Below are positions 1-9,028 of a stretch of 64,000 nucleotides of DNA, one piece after another. This stretch comes from an uncultured Eubacterium sp. GTDB taxonomy: Bacteria > Bacillota > Clostridia > Lachnospirales > Lachnospiraceae. Below the pieces are notes generated by a model, which saw only the letters and a program-made list of their open reading frames with translations, made no database searches and was not told the origin of the DNA. A program made the position numbers and the translations under genes. The stretch spans positions 62,001 to 126,000 of the forward strand of contig URKY01000002.1 of the NCBI GenBank assembly GCA_900548465.1. The letters run 5' to 3'. How positions within the stretch are numbered: the stretch's first letter is position 1; every line of letters begins with the position of its first letter.

Positions 1-1389
1 CTTCTTATCTCTGTCCACAAAGCTAATAACTACCTTGAGAAGAATAAGAACGATAACAATTATCAGGAAAGTACCAAGTCCCTTCTGAATTTCTTTATTT
101 CTTACTTCCCAGAATGCATTTGAATAACCGTCTCTGTTACCGGCAATTTCAAAATGTTCCATTGCCTTATCATATTCTTCGTCATTGTAGTAGGCTTTAG
201 CAACACCGTTATGCGCCAATACAGACATCTGGTTAAGTCTTAATACGTAATTCCAATCTGTAAGGGCATCATCATAATCACCATTCTCATATTCGTCTAA
301 TGCTCTGTAAATTGTTGTAGCATATTCTGTAGGATTGAATGACTGTAAAATTCCTTTTTCACTATCCGCAGTCCAGATGTTTCCTTTGTTGTCTACTGCA
401 ATAGTCATAAGTGATGAATATAAACCTGATATATCAGTATCTTCAGCCTGTTCACCAAATTCGAAAATCACTTCACCCTGACTTGTGTATACCCAAACAT
501 AACCATGGGAGTCACATGCATAAATAATGCCGTTTTCATCTGTAGTTACATCTGTTAATGCTGAAGGTGTTTTAACATCACCGAACATGTTCGTTCCGTT
601 TGTACTATGTTTCTTTAAAAGGTCGTTACCTTTACCCATACATGTTGAGTAAGCAGTTCCCTGTCTGTCCACATATACATTAGAGAAAGTTGACGGAAGT
701 GTGTTAAGTATTTCCGACTTTTTCTGCTGTTCCTTTGTGTAAATGAGTTTCAAGAACATCTGCTGTGGTGTAAGTACCGACTTATTAGATGTAAAGTATC
801 CTAAAAACTCACCTGTGTTTGCCAACTGAATAATACCGGCATAAACACCTTCTGAAACAATGTATAAGTTATTACCACTATCTACGGCAACCTTACTTGG
901 TTCGTAGTTTGTGTCAGCAAATATTGGTGCTGTAGGTTTATCATATCTTCTTACAAATTCAAAATCCTTCGTAAATCTGAATACTGTTTTGGCACCCGAA
1001 TCCGCAATATATAGTTCACCTTCATTAGTTCTGAAAATTCCCTTTGGTGTTTCAAAACCTGTAAATTCATCAGAATTAATTGTTCCCTTTTTCATTTCTT
1101 TAACTACTTTTTCAGTATTTAAATCATAAACAACAATTCTCTGATTTCCGGTGTCTACAATATATGCAATGTTATTTTCATCAATAACCATATCTGATGG
1201 TTCTGACAATCCTAAATCTGTTATTGTTTTGTCCGGCAGGTACGCATCCTGTGTTCTAACCATTTCATCCTGATCATCAAGTGTATATGTATAACTTGTG
1301 GCCTGGGATGCTCCAACAGGAAGCGCTGCCATTACCATAAATATCAAAGTCAGGAACAGAACCAATGATTTTTTCTTTATCTTTTTCAT
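1..1389 (-). CDS. Membrane-anchored NHL-repeat/TPR protein, partial (possibly Yip1-type)
   Basis: Only the N-terminal ~463 residues are in the window; the frame is open to the left edge. Translation gives a signal peptide (MKKIKKKSLVLFLTLIF...), then NHL/beta-propeller-like repeats with recurring 'D..N.IYIVD' and 'VDNKGNIWTADS' phrases, a TPR-like stretch near residues 395-440, and a transmembrane helix just before the edge followed by basic residues. It starts at an ATG with GGAGG seven bases upstream, ten bases after the stop of the permease gene, so it is probably the last visible gene of the sugar-transport operon. In Lachnospiraceae, proteins of this build often continue into a Yip1 membrane domain; that part is inferred because it lies outside the window. 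Its role is unknown; an extracytoplasmic binding or scaffold role beside the transporter is a guess. Confidence 0.75.
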   Translation of the reverse strand, partial: MKKIKKKSLVLFLTLIFMVMAALPVGASQATSYTYTLDDQDEMVRTQDAYLPDKTITDLGLSEPSDMVIDENNIAYIVDTGNQRIVVYDLNTEKVVKEMKKGTINSDEFTGFETPKGIFRTNEGELYIADSGAKTVFRFTKDFEFVRRYDKPTAPIFADTNYEPSKVAVDSGNNLYIVSEGVYAGIIQLANTGEFLGYFTSNKSVLTPQQMFLKLIYTKEQQKKSEILNTLPSTFSNVYVDRQGTAYSTCMGKGNDLLKKHSTNGTNMFGDVKTPSALTDVTTDENGIIYACDSHGYVWVYTSQGEVIFEFGEQAEDTDISGLYSSLMTIAVDNKGNIWTADSEKGILQSFNPTEYATTIYRALDEYENGDYDDALTDWNYVLRLNQMSVLAHNGVAKAYYNDEEYDKAMEHFEIAGNRDGYSNAFWEVRNKEIQKGLGTFLIIVIVLILLKVVISFVDRDKK

Positions 1390-1399
1390 TTCTGCCTCC

Positions 1400-2269
1400 T
1401 TACTTGATACCTGAACTTGCCATTGTGTTCATAACCTTAGACTGCATACATATGAATATTACCAGGTTAGGTATAAACATAATCAGGTTGGCCGCTGCTA
1501 CCATACCGGAAGCCGCTACGGCGTTATTAACACCAATGGAGTTGACATAGTATGTTAATGTTCTTAAAGCTTCGTTTGTTATATAGTTGTTTGATGTTTC
1601 CACGTTCTGCCATACCTGCTGGAATGTAAGAACGACAGATGTTGCAAGAGCCGGTTTAGTAAGCGGAATGATTACTTTTCTAAGAATTGTAACATCTCCG
1701 GCACCATCTACTACTGCTGCTTCTATTAAAGCATCCGGGATACCGTCTACGAACTGTTTTACAAGGAACAATCCGACAGGCATTGCAATCAATGGAAGAA
1801 TATGTGCAAACCATGTATTGTAAGCACCTATTCCAACTATGATTAAGTATCTTGGAATTGCAACCGCTGTGGCTACAAACATAAGGGCCATCTGGTTGAC
1901 TTCCCATAAAGCACCTTTAATTTTGAATTTCTTCTTCGAGAATACATACGCTGCCATAATTGTAATAATCAAGTTAAGTACTACTGTAAGGACCGTAACT
2001 ATCAACGAGTTCAAGAAATATCGTGACATTGGAATACCTGTTGAACCAGCAAGGTTCGTAAGGTTTTTAAAGTTATCTAATGTCGGGCTTTGTACAAAAA
2101 TCGTTGGCGGGAATCTAAACAATTCACCAAGTGGTTTAAACGCATTGTTTATCAAAAATACTACAGGAATAATCATGAATATTGATAAAGGAAATGCGAT
2201 AGCGTGGAACTTAAGTTGTCCCTTTGAAAATCTTGAAGGGTTTATTCTGTTACCTTGAAAATTTGCCAT
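1400..2269 (-). CDS. Carbohydrate ABC transporter permease (MalG/UgpE type)
   Basis: A 289-residue integral membrane protein of the binding-protein-dependent transport family, which forms half of the translocation pore of a CUT1-type sugar importer. Hydrophobic segments are visible near residues 21-42, 86-110, 127-150, 155-172, 205-225 and 255-275. The cytoplasmic EAA loop, which docks the ATPase, reads EAAVVDGAGD at about 183-192. The ATG is preceded by AAAGGAGG. It lies 16 bases downstream of the partner permease and 10 bases before the NHL-repeat gene, in one operon. No ATPase gene is present in the cluster; CUT1 importers of Firmicutes commonly share a MsmK/UgpC-type ATPase encoded elsewhere. 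The substrate cannot be told from sequence. Confidence 0.93.
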   Translation of the reverse strand: MANFQGNRINPSRFSKGQLKFHAIAFPLSIFMIIPVVFLINNAFKPLGELFRFPPTIFVQSPTLDNFKNLTNLAGSTGIPMSRYFLNSLIVTVLTVVLNLIITIMAAYVFSKKKFKIKGALWEVNQMALMFVATAVAIPRYLIIVGIGAYNTWFAHILPLIAMPVGLFLVKQFVDGIPDALIEAAVVDGAGDVTILRKVIIPLTKPALATSVVLTFQQVWQNVETSNNYITNEALRTLTYYVNSIGVNNAVAASGMVAAANLIMFIPNLVIFICMQSKVMNTMASSGIK

Positions 2270-2285
2270 TTACTTTTCCTCCTTT

Positions 2286-3233
2286 CTAATATTCATCTTT
2301 TTCTGTAAATAACTTGTTTGCTACTTTACTACATACCCATACAAGACAAAGAAGTGCAACTGATACTGCAGCTGCGTATCCCATTTCGTAACGTACGAAT
2401 GCGTAGTCATCAATGTGGTTCGCTATCAACTGTCCTGCATATCCCGGAGTTGGATTTGCCCCTGCAAGAGCAACACCTATCCACCCCATATTGAAGGCAT
2501 TAACAATTGACATTACCGCGCCGAATAACATCTGTGGTTTCATCGAAGGAACAGTAATATAAATAATTTCCTGTGCCCTGTTCTTTATACCATCCACATA
2601 TGCTGCTTCGTATAATTCCTGATCTATATTCATAATACCTGAAAGCATTGATAAAAAGCCGATACCCATTGAAGACCATAACGATACGAAAATCATAATT
2701 CCCATAAAGTAATCTGAGGAAATCAACCACTGAATTGGCTGACTTATAAATCCCAGTTTTTGCAGGTACGCATTGGCAAGACCACTCTGGTCACCTGAGA
2801 AAATTGTTTTCCAGATAACCTGAATCATAATCTGACCTACCATTGAAGGTGTGTACATTGCAAGTGCGTACAAGGTTCTTGCTCTTGGTGTAACCTGAGC
2901 AAGAATCCATGCCATTAAGAACGATAATACGTATCCGCCCACACCAACTACTATAGCGTAGAGCACCGTGTTTGGAAGTACATATTTCATGAATACTTCA
3001 TCACCTGTAAAAAGTGTTATGTAATTGCTCATTCCTGCAAACTTTGGTGTATTAATAACATCAAAGTATGTGAATGACAATCCGATTGCTATTAATATAG
3101 GTAATAATATAAATGCGAAAAACAACAATCCATAAGGAAGTAAAAGTAAAAATGAATGAAAGCCTTCTGTCTGAGTGAATTTCTTCTTTGATTTAATTTT
3201 GGCCGGCTTTGCCACTACGGCTGCATTACTCAT
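2286..3233 (-). CDS. Carbohydrate ABC transporter permease (MalF/UgpA type)
   Basis: A 315-residue membrane permease, the second pore subunit of the CUT1-type importer. After a basic N-terminus (KPAKIKSKKK) come six predicted helices, and the EAA loop reads EAAYVDGIKN at about 209-218. I chose the ATG at 3233 because GGAGG lies nine bases upstream; a GTG two codons further up is too close to that site. The start overlaps the end of the upstream 1042-residue binding-protein gene by eight bases, which suggests translational coupling. It is paired with the UgpE-type permease downstream. Family assignment is firm; the substrate is unknown. Confidence 0.93.
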   Translation of the reverse strand: MSNAAVVAKPAKIKSKKKFTQTEGFHSFLLLLPYGLLFFAFILLPILIAIGLSFTYFDVINTPKFAGMSNYITLFTGDEVFMKYVLPNTVLYAIVVGVGGYVLSFLMAWILAQVTPRARTLYALAMYTPSMVGQIMIQVIWKTIFSGDQSGLANAYLQKLGFISQPIQWLISSDYFMGIMIFVSLWSSMGIGFLSMLSGIMNIDQELYEAAYVDGIKNRAQEIIYITVPSMKPQMLFGAVMSIVNAFNMGWIGVALAGANPTPGYAGQLIANHIDDYAFVRYEMGYAAAVSVALLCLVWVCSKVANKLFTEKDEY

Positions 3234-6200
3234 TAGCACTTACCTCCTCTTCCGGATTTGCTTTTGCATTTTCCTGATTTTGTTTTATCCAGTCATAACC
3301 ACGAAGTTTGAACTTCTTAACCATCTTTCCGTTATCATCATAATATCCAAGTTCCTGCATCTTACGGACAATTTCTTTATTAACATCATTTTTAGCTTCG
3401 TCTACTGCTACCTGACCGACAGTTCCGTCAAATACCATTGTTGTCCATATGTTAGAAATAGTTCTTTCCAATAAGTACTGTCCAGGAGTTCTTGTTACGT
3501 CAGTAACGTAATCAATCTGTTCTGTTACGACTTTCTTATCTGCTTCGTCCATAGGGTTGTTCTCAAGAGCAGCTCTGTTAGCTGACAACCAGAAGAATGT
3601 CTTTCCATATGTTGAACGAAGTGTGTATGTATATTCTGTCTGAACTTTCTTGCTTGTCCACCATTTAAGGAATTCCCAAGCCTCGTCCTTCTTGTTTGAA
3701 TCTTTAAATATTGCTCCACCTGTACCATTTGCAACAAATGTTCTGTTTACGCTTCCATCTTCCTGCTTAGTTCCAAGATATTTTGAGATAGCCCATTTAC
3801 CATCTAATTCTCTTGCACCATTCTTAATCAATGTATAATCTTCCATTCCGATAATACCTATTGGGTTTACTGAATATCTGAATGAGTTGAAGAAAGTCTG
3901 TACTGATGTTTCCAAAGAGTACTTTGTAAATAAGTTTCCAAGTAATGATAATCCTTTAACTGACTTCTTAGAATCAATACCTGTCTTTACAAGCCCCTTA
4001 TCATCCTGAACATATAACTCTCCACCATTCTGTAAAATCATTGGTGATGTCTGATAGAACCACTTATATCCTGTCTGACCGTTTGCAATATTATGGTAAA
4101 AATTCATACCATATCTCTGAAGTGTTGGGAGAATATCAATTAATTCATCCCATGTATCAGGTACTTTAAGACCAAGGTTATTAAATATGTCTGTTCTATA
4201 TACTACAGCATTGAAATCTGTAGTTTCAGGAATTGCATACATTCCTTCATTATATACATAGGAAACAAATGCTCCTGTTGGGAATCTTCTTGCTACAGTC
4301 CAGAAATCGTCAAACTTGCTTAAATCATACAAAGCACCACGGCTTGATAAATCAAATGGAACATATGACATAAGTCCCAATGCAATGTCTGGTGTTTCCT
4401 TTGCGGCAATGGCAAGAGTGAGTTTTGCTACGTCAGGCATTGTTGTAACTTTAATCTTAATGTCTTTACCTGTCTTTTCTTTGTAATACTGTTTAAATTC
4501 TGTATCAGCCATCTTCTGTAGTAAATCTACGTGAGTAATAGCTCTATTAACCCAGATTGTAAGTGTTTCATCATCTTCCTTAGCACCTGTTGAATACTTT
4601 GGAGATGTGAACGTGTTTACAAGTGTTCTAATCGAAGTCCATAATGATCCTCCAAATGATGGGTTAGGGCTTTCAAGCTGATCCTTGTCACCATAAACAT
4701 ATATTCTGTCTAATGTAAAATCATTAGATGTTACTTCTGTTGTGAAGTTACTAAGTGAAACAAGTATTGAGTTCTCAGCACCTGTCAAATCTGCAGTATG
4801 TAAAGCAATTTCATCAGGATATTTCTTAATATCCTTTATAAACTGTTCTGCTTCGTCTAAATACGCAAGAATAGCTCCCGAATTTCCGTTTGAAGAATAA
4901 TCCTGGAGTAAGAATCTTATATGGTGAATCATGGTTTCATAAGACTCAAGATACTTTGGAATGTTTGGAATGTATTTTGTCATCTTCCAATTACGTTCCG
5001 TATCAACATCACTACCTGTAATCTTTGTGATTTCCAACTGGAAATCTGTAATATGTTTCTGAAGAAGTAATGCATATCTGTACGCTTGCATTACAGGTTC
5101 ATTTTCCTGCTTAATTGATATTGTATGTTTTCCTTCTTCAAGATAGAAATTATAGTTATTTCCTTTTTTGTCTGATAATGTATGGTTTGAATAACCTGAT
5201 GAAACAGGATCAAACGCATAATTATACATTTCCGCAAAAGGAACCTCTCCGTCAATCTTTATCGTTTCGAAAGTCTGGAATTCCTTCTTTCCATTGTCAT
5301 AGTGGAACGCTATATTATAATTTCCCGACTTCTTGACATTGAAAGTGTAGGTAATTTCATTACCTGCTGATGCCCACTGTATTTTATTTAATTTTTCTTT
5401 ATCTATGTTAAATCTTGTAAGTGAAGTTTTTGTTTCTGTACCATATGTGGCATCTGTTGAGTTTTTCTCTGTATAATATATTGCATCAATCTGTAATGCA
5501 TCTTTATCATCAGTTACAAGTTCTGCATCTTTATGTTCATCTGCATACTCGTTATAATCTTTAATTTCAGTCTTTGCCTGAGATACTTCTAATTTTCCCA
5601 ACGTAAGTCCGCCCGATGATACGTTTTCAATCTGAATTTTGTTTTCCCCTTTTTCAAGATAGAAACACAATGGAGTACTTGACACGTATGTATTGTTATA
5701 TAAATATGTATTAGTCCACTCCTGAATTCTATTCTGGCTTGGAGCCATTTCATCGCCATATGCGTCTAACGGAAATTCTTTTTTCTGTTCACTACTTATA
5801 TATGAATCTTTGTCCACGTCAGTCCACAATATTGGTAATGCTATTGTATTCATTTCTGAATATTGCTGTTTACCGTTTACCGCGAGTTTTACTGTGTAAT
5901 CAGATAAGGATTCGCCTACAGATATGTAATCCACAGACATATAGTATAGTCCTGCCTTCGGTACATTTACTGTATAATTAGCCTTGTCCGTATAATCCAG
6001 TTCTGTTATTTTTGCTGAATAGTCTTTAACAGATTCCGGTGTAGTGTCATCTGCGTTATCCTTTTTTTTGTTATTGTAGTAGTCTGTTGCATCAACACCA
6101 TTTTTTAAGGTTGCTTTATGCGTGCCCTCACCAATTTCTGTATTTGCCTTAATGAAATCCGTAAAGTACACCTCTGCCTCTTCTCCCTCATCCAAGTAAG

Positions 6201-6354
6201 AGTTAGAAAGCAAATCATATGACTCTTCCAGTTTTTTGCTATCAACATCTTTTATGTGAGTAGTCTTAGTTGTAAATACAAACTGTTTGAGACATACTGC
6301 TGCAACAATGACACATACTATAGCAATCAAAATAGTAATAATCTTCTTTTTCAT
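3226..6354 (-). CDS. Large membrane-anchored solute-binding protein with N-terminal beta-sandwich regions
   Basis: At 1042 residues it is more than twice the usual size of a sugar-binding protein. The N-terminus is a single hydrophobic anchor (MKKKIITILIAIVCVIVAAV) with no lipobox. Residues ~100-440 hold two stretches resembling carbohydrate-binding-module beta-sandwiches (phrases such as 'AGLYYMSVDYISVGE' and 'SGNYNIAFHYDNG'), followed by a helical linker. The C-terminal ~400 residues look like an SBP family 1 (MalE-like) domain: 'LTIWVNRAITHVDLLQKMAD', 'DIALGLMSYVPFDL', 'PDTWDELIDILPTL' and a terminal 'EEVSANE'. It sits between a classical lipoprotein binding protein and the permeases. I infer that it presents oligosaccharide to the same importer. 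The start has AAAGGA upstream. Confidence 0.85.
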   Translation of the reverse strand: MKKKIITILIAIVCVIVAAVCLKQFVFTTKTTHIKDVDSKKLEESYDLLSNSYLDEGEEAEVYFTDFIKANTEIGEGTHKATLKNGVDATDYYNNKKKDNADDTTPESVKDYSAKITELDYTDKANYTVNVPKAGLYYMSVDYISVGESLSDYTVKLAVNGKQQYSEMNTIALPILWTDVDKDSYISSEQKKEFPLDAYGDEMAPSQNRIQEWTNTYLYNNTYVSSTPLCFYLEKGENKIQIENVSSGGLTLGKLEVSQAKTEIKDYNEYADEHKDAELVTDDKDALQIDAIYYTEKNSTDATYGTETKTSLTRFNIDKEKLNKIQWASAGNEITYTFNVKKSGNYNIAFHYDNGKKEFQTFETIKIDGEVPFAEMYNYAFDPVSSGYSNHTLSDKKGNNYNFYLEEGKHTISIKQENEPVMQAYRYALLLQKHITDFQLEITKITGSDVDTERNWKMTKYIPNIPKYLESYETMIHHIRFLLQDYSSNGNSGAILAYLDEAEQFIKDIKKYPDEIALHTADLTGAENSILVSLSNFTTEVTSNDFTLDRIYVYGDKDQLESPNPSFGGSLWTSIRTLVNTFTSPKYSTGAKEDDETLTIWVNRAITHVDLLQKMADTEFKQYYKEKTGKDIKIKVTTMPDVAKLTLAIAAKETPDIALGLMSYVPFDLSSRGALYDLSKFDDFWTVARRFPTGAFVSYVYNEGMYAIPETTDFNAVVYRTDIFNNLGLKVPDTWDELIDILPTLQRYGMNFYHNIANGQTGYKWFYQTSPMILQNGGELYVQDDKGLVKTGIDSKKSVKGLSLLGNLFTKYSLETSVQTFFNSFRYSVNPIGIIGMEDYTLIKNGARELDGKWAISKYLGTKQEDGSVNRTFVANGTGGAIFKDSNKKDEAWEFLKWWTSKKVQTEYTYTLRSTYGKTFFWLSANRAALENNPMDEADKKVVTEQIDYVTDVTRTPGQYLLERTISNIWTTMVFDGTVGQVAVDEAKNDVNKEIVRKMQELGYYDDNGKMVKKFKLRGYDWIKQNQENAKANPEEEVSANE

Positions 6355-6376
6355 TGTTGTCCTTTCTCTGTGATAA

Positions 6377-6409
6377 AAGCGGAACTACTGTTTTTTGGCA
6401 GTTCCGCTT
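6377..6409 (-). terminator. Intercistronic hairpin between the two binding-protein genes
   Basis: The arms AAGCGGAACT and AGTTCCGCTT pair perfectly around a 13-base loop, followed on the minus strand by only four T residues. Placed directly after the first binding-protein gene, it is more likely a partial terminator or mRNA-stabilising hairpin that keeps the first gene more highly expressed than the downstream transporter genes, as in many sugar ABC operons. Confidence 0.7.
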
Positions 6410-6434
6410 CTATGTTATTAACAATTAGTTTATA

Positions 6435-8117
6435 TTATTTAGCATCAATACCGTAGTATGTTTTTAAAGCATCTTTTAACTGTTTCTGTGCAGTTCCGAT
6501 ACGTTTGTTGATTGTGTCATTCCAGTCTGGCAATCTTGATTTAACGTTATCAGCCCAGCCTTTATCTCCCGGCCAGCATCCTGCTACTGTTTCGTCACCG
6601 TTGTGCATCCATTCATATAATGTGTCTTTCTTTTCGCCATTTTCTGTAACTGACTTTGTCCAACACTTTTCACATGCATCAGTGTAGTCTACAAGAGTGT
6701 TCTTTCCTTCTTTCCAAATCTTAAGAACTTCCTGGAATCCAGGTTTATCTTTGTAAACTTTATGAGCTTCAAGTCCATTCCATAACTTCATCTGTTCATC
6801 ATAACCTTCACCTGTTACTACCGGGAATGAATCTCCTGCAGCAAGTTTCATCTGTCCGTTTTCTGAGAATTTCTGAGCGTAGACAGCTTTCTTAGCTACT
6901 GTTGAAGCTGTCCAGAATGATGTGAATGTATAAGCTACATCACGCTTCTGAATTTCTTCTTTACTCCACTCGTTATTCTTATCATCTGCTGCATAGTTAT
7001 GTATACAAATCGGGTCCATAACAATCTTTACACTGTTGTCTGTGTATTTTGTTGATGGGAATGGATAGAAATCCCAATCAGCTGCTTTAATATATGCATC
7101 ACTTTCTTTTGCTGATTTATCAGCACCTGCTGTCAAGAACCAAGGATCAACTACGTTAACTAATGTTCTGTTGTTTGTGAAGTAATACCATGTGTAACCC
7201 TGGCTTTCTTTTACAATTTCTTTTGTAAGAGCACCTGAACCTTCAGCAGAATCGATTGTACAATCTGACCACTTAGGAATGTAACTTAATAATGATTTAA
7301 CTTCTTCATTATTTAAATCAACCTTGTTATCTTTTTCAATTGATCTTGCAATTACGTTTGTTCCGATATTTAAGATTGTTCCCGGAATTCCTTTGATTCC
7401 CCAAAATGTCTTCTTGTCAGCTTTTGTAATAAAACGTGTGAATTCATCAATCGTCCAATCAGGATCAGGAACATTAATATTATTGTCCTCTGCTAATGAT
7501 TTGTTTACCCAAATACCCCAAGGAATTGTATATGATGGGATACCTGCCTGAAATCCACTGTAATTAATCTTGCTCATAAGTGATTTGTTGTAAGTCTTAT
7601 ATGTATCATCATCTTTGTATACCGACAAATCTGCAACTAAACCTTTCTTAACATCACCTGTCACGTCTGTTGATGCCCAGATGTCAGGGTATTTCTTATA
7701 TTTAGCCTTGAATGTTTCCATTTCCTGTTCCCATGACTGTGTATTATACTGATCAGGGTCACCTGATTTTGACCACAGATTAATCTTTACATTAGGATAT
7801 GTTTCATTAAATTTCTTAGCCACTGCATATACCTGAGCTACGTTACTAGCTTTGATATTAGCAGGGTCTGCTAACTTCTTTCCTGCAGCACTGTCAGGAT
7901 TTCCGATATCTTCATAATAGTTTCCATCTCCGGACCAAACCATAATGGAAATATCACCCTTTACATTTTTGTCCAGCTTCATTGAGATACCTAAATCTCC
8001 ATCTCCGCTGCCTCCTTTGTTTCCACTTTTGCTTCCGCCACATCCTGTTAAAAGCATAGATGTACCTAAAACGAGCGCAAGTGATAAAGCTAATGCTTTA
8101 CGGCCTAATTTTCTCAT
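6435..8117 (-). CDS. Extracellular sugar-binding lipoprotein of ABC transporter
   Basis: A 560-residue SBP family 1 protein. The signal peptide ends in a lipobox (LLTGC, Cys26), followed by a Gly/Ser-rich spacer, so it should be a membrane-tethered lipoprotein outside the cell. Aromatic-rich phrases such as 'DIWASTDVTGDV', 'WGIWVNKSLAED' and 'TWYYFTNNRTLVNV' fit a CUT1-type binding protein. It is first in a five-gene minus-strand operon (binding protein, large binding protein, two permeases, NHL protein). The ATG is preceded by GAAGGAGG. Upstream lie an operator-like palindrome and a cre-like site. Which sugar it binds cannot be deduced. Confidence 0.92.
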   Translation of the reverse strand: MRKLGRKALALSLALVLGTSMLLTGCGGSKSGNKGGSGDGDLGISMKLDKNVKGDISIMVWSGDGNYYEDIGNPDSAAGKKLADPANIKASNVAQVYAVAKKFNETYPNVKINLWSKSGDPDQYNTQSWEQEMETFKAKYKKYPDIWASTDVTGDVKKGLVADLSVYKDDDTYKTYNKSLMSKINYSGFQAGIPSYTIPWGIWVNKSLAEDNNINVPDPDWTIDEFTRFITKADKKTFWGIKGIPGTILNIGTNVIARSIEKDNKVDLNNEEVKSLLSYIPKWSDCTIDSAEGSGALTKEIVKESQGYTWYYFTNNRTLVNVVDPWFLTAGADKSAKESDAYIKAADWDFYPFPSTKYTDNSVKIVMDPICIHNYAADDKNNEWSKEEIQKRDVAYTFTSFWTASTVAKKAVYAQKFSENGQMKLAAGDSFPVVTGEGYDEQMKLWNGLEAHKVYKDKPGFQEVLKIWKEGKNTLVDYTDACEKCWTKSVTENGEKKDTLYEWMHNGDETVAGCWPGDKGWADNVKSRLPDWNDTINKRIGTAQKQLKDALKTYYGIDAK

Positions 8118-8502
8118 TTCTAATTTTCCTCCTTCTCGAAAAAACTTTCACCTACATTAGAATTTCACATAGTGATATTCTTGAAAGTAATTTTATCACA
8201 ACAGTATGTACAAATCAACAAGAAAAAACGATTTTACTTTGAAAAATATTGTGATTTTTTAACAACATGCACTAAATGCTTATATTGTACAAATATAATT
8301 TTTGACTATTTTTTACAATTTGCACTTTGACAATTTATTCACAATCACTACATGTAGTGAAACGTTTTCATAATATATACAATATAATGAAATCATTTTT
8401 ATATAGAAAAATATTTTTATCTGATAATAATTGTCCTTAATTTATGAGACAGTTTACCGATTTGAGTATTTTTGCTTTGTTCCATACTCTATCCGGGATG
8501 AG
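8118..8502 (-). promoter_or_regulatory. Leader/control region of the sugar ABC operon with palindromic operator
   Basis: No gene is seen here. A perfect 16-base palindrome, TCACTACATGTAGTGA, occupies 8345-8360. It overlaps TGAAACGTTTTCA at 8358-8370, which resembles a LacI/CcpA (cre)-type operator one base short of the 14-base cre consensus. Minus-strand promoter-like hexamers (TTGTCA and an AT-rich -10) lie just downstream of the palindrome, about 200 bases from the first gene. The arrangement suggests a sugar-responsive repressor and possibly catabolite control; no regulator gene is adjacent. Confidence 0.45.
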
Positions 8503-8830
8503 TTTACACAATTTTAGAGATTTGATGATTTGTTTGCGTAATTTGGTCTTGTCTTGCGCTCTATCGGGGATGCTTTTACACAATTCTAGACATTTGATGA
8601 TTCGTTTGTGTAATTCACTCTCGACTTATGCCGTGTTGCAGATACTTTTACACAATTTTAGAGATTTGATAATTTATTTGTGTAATTCACTCTTAGTTTA
8701 CGCTCTACAGGGGACGCTTTTACACAATTCTAGACATTAAATGATTTGTTTGTGTAATTTGGTCTTGTTTTGCACTATACCAGAGATGATTTTACACATT
8801 TTAATGAATAAAATGATTTGTTTGTGTAAT
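8503..8830. repeat. Tandem array with exact 72-bp period, each unit carrying an inverted repeat
   Basis: The octamer TTTACACA starts at 8503, 8575, 8647, 8719 and 8791, a spacing of exactly 72 bases each time. In every unit the first ~40 bases are well conserved and begin with TTACACAA and end with TTGTGTAA (or one mismatch), which are reverse complements. The remaining ~32 bases are similar but more diverged. A degenerate further unit precedes 8503, and the last unit is cut off at ~8830 by an unrelated CCCTCT hairpin. Because 72 is a multiple of three, one forward frame stays open across the array, but it has no ribosome binding site. Function unknown. Confidence 0.85.
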
Positions 8831-8929
8831 CCCTCTTTTTAGAGGGGCATCTATACATTGCAAATCACACACGATATATACAAGGGGCTACCCCCATGCT
8901 TGACAAAGAGCCTAAAAATCGTGCGTGAT
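8831..8929. other. Cluster of hairpins after the 72-bp array
   Basis: Three inverted repeats lie in succession: CCCTCT-TTTT-AGAGGG at 8831-8846; an outer pair ATCACACACGAT (8864-8875) with ATCGTGCGTGAT (8918-8929), one G-T mismatch; and, inside its loop, GGGG-CTA-CCCC at 8884-8894. There is no open frame. It may be a folded RNA or a remnant of a small mobile element. Confidence 0.5.
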
Positions 8930-8950
8930 CCCCCATGATTGGTTTCGAAG

Positions 8951-8988
8951 TAAAAAAGAAGCAGAGCTTACAATGTAAGTTCTGCTTC
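8951..8988 (-). terminator. Rho-independent terminator of the secreted beta-sandwich gene
   Basis: The stem GAAGCAGAGCTTAC / GTAAGTTCTGCTTC has one G-T pair. It is followed on the minus strand by a TTTTTT run, ~40 bases after the stop of the gene ending at 9029. Confidence 0.85.
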
Positions 8989-9028
8989 CAAAATACTATC
9001 TAATTAAATTTATATATGTACACGTTAA

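Noticed and set aside
8444..8740. Forward open frame of 98 codons across the 72-bp array, encoding a 24-residue repeat
   Set aside because: It stays open only because 72 is divisible by three; there is no ribosome binding site, it contains odd Leu/His/Cys-rich repeats, and the units drift without respect to codon position.
8503..8830. CRISPR array
   Set aside because: The period is regular, but the variable halves are diverged copies of one another, not unrelated spacers. Repeat length differs from CRISPR norms and no cas gene is present.
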